Assembly (NCBI GenBank): GCA_935421135.1 | Contig: OW285193.1 | Coordinates: 13,874,099 to 13,938,098 of the forward strand | DNA: 64,000 nt | Direction: 5' to 3' | DNA from: Bugulina stolonifera | Taxonomy: Eukaryota > Bryozoa > Gymnolaemata > Cheilostomatida > Bugulidae | Part shown: piece after piece, positions 63,807 through 64,000 of the stretch | How the letters are laid out: each line of letters begins with the position of its first letter | Position numbering within the stretch: the stretch's first letter is position 1 | Translations under genes and position numbers: made by a program | The notes under the pieces: generated by a model | The model's input: the letters and a program-made list of their open reading frames with translations, nothing else | Databases searched by the model: none | What the model was told of the DNA's origin: nothing

Positions 63807-64000
63807 CTACAATTAGTAGATATCGTATGATAGCCTATCACAATGGGATGCTACCATATAATTTTCATCTATAACTCATGTGGTAACTAATGGAACACAT
63901 GAATATATGTATGATGAACAAACATTAGCATATAAATAATTACCCATTGAATAAAACATCTCCCAACAGAATAGTTTTAATGACTGATCCCTATTTGGAA
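63807..64000. other. right edge; upstream intron of the Bcl-2 gene
   Basis: The most 5' exon that I can support begins at 63806 after a TTGTAG acceptor, so this is probably intron with further exons beyond the window. A stretch near 63940-64000 could hold an exon on the minus strand, but the phase needed for the next exon contains a TAA, so I did not call it. Confidence 0.4.

Noticed and set aside
63940..64000. Possible upstream exon of the Bcl-2 gene at the window edge
   Set aside because: The phase required by the exon at 63806 contains a stop, and no other good donor is present.

Overview
The window is metazoan nuclear DNA. It is AT-rich and intron-rich: most exons are 40-250 nt, many introns are under 1 kb, and minisatellites and short non-autonomous transposon-like repeats are common. 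The gene content (beta'-COP, signal peptidase subunit 1, PNISR, headcase, CHORD/CS protein, NRF-6-like acyltransferase and a Bcl-2 family protein) is animal. The compact genes and the abundance of the palindrome TACATGTA suggest an early-branching invertebrate, most likely a sponge. That placement is an inference.

Layout. 1-5.1 kb is gene-free, with a foldback-type inverted repeat, an LTR-like segment and a second transposon-like segment. 5.1-6.4 kb (+) is a mitochondrial DNL zinc-finger protein. 6.6-8.7 kb is a pair of inverted dispersed repeats around an 18-bp minisatellite. 8.8-12.4 kb (-) is CHORDC1, complete in seven exons. 13.6-18.2 kb (-) is PNISR in ten exons. 20.5-25.5 kb (+) is a short headcase (HECA) homologue in seven exons. 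27.4-37.1 kb (-) is a 20-exon NRF-6-like membrane acyltransferase. 39.1-48.5 kb (-) is COPB2 in 21 exons, head-to-head with SPCS1 (+, four exons, 48.8-50.5 kb). 52.8 kb to the right edge (-) is a large Bcl-2 family gene with an unusually long N-terminal extension; its 5' end is not resolved in this window.

Two things stand out. First, several tandem duplications span splice junctions and so copy a splice site: a 71-bp unit (about 12 copies) carrying the donor of exon 11 of the NRF-6-like gene, a 38-bp unit (8-9 copies) carrying the donor of COPB2 exon 18, a 53-bp duplication carrying the acceptor of COPB2 exon 9, and a 21-bp duplication carrying the donor of COPB2 exon 16. Other minisatellites stop within a few bases of splice sites. 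This looks like a local process that multiplies splice sites and could create cryptic or new introns. Second, the Bcl-2 gene joins BH4-, BH3-, BH1- and BH2-like segments in phase to a Ser/Arg/Lys-rich N-terminal region of more than 400 residues and a C-tail with no membrane anchor. A candidate alternative exon between BH4 and BH3 encodes a transmembrane segment followed by a stop.

By function, COPB2 (COPI coat) and SPCS1 (ER signal peptidase) both serve the early secretory pathway and probably share a divergent promoter. The remaining genes show no obvious common pathway, as expected for an animal genome. Exon boundaries were placed by eye from GT-AG sites, reading phase and similarity to known families; transcripts would be needed to confirm them.
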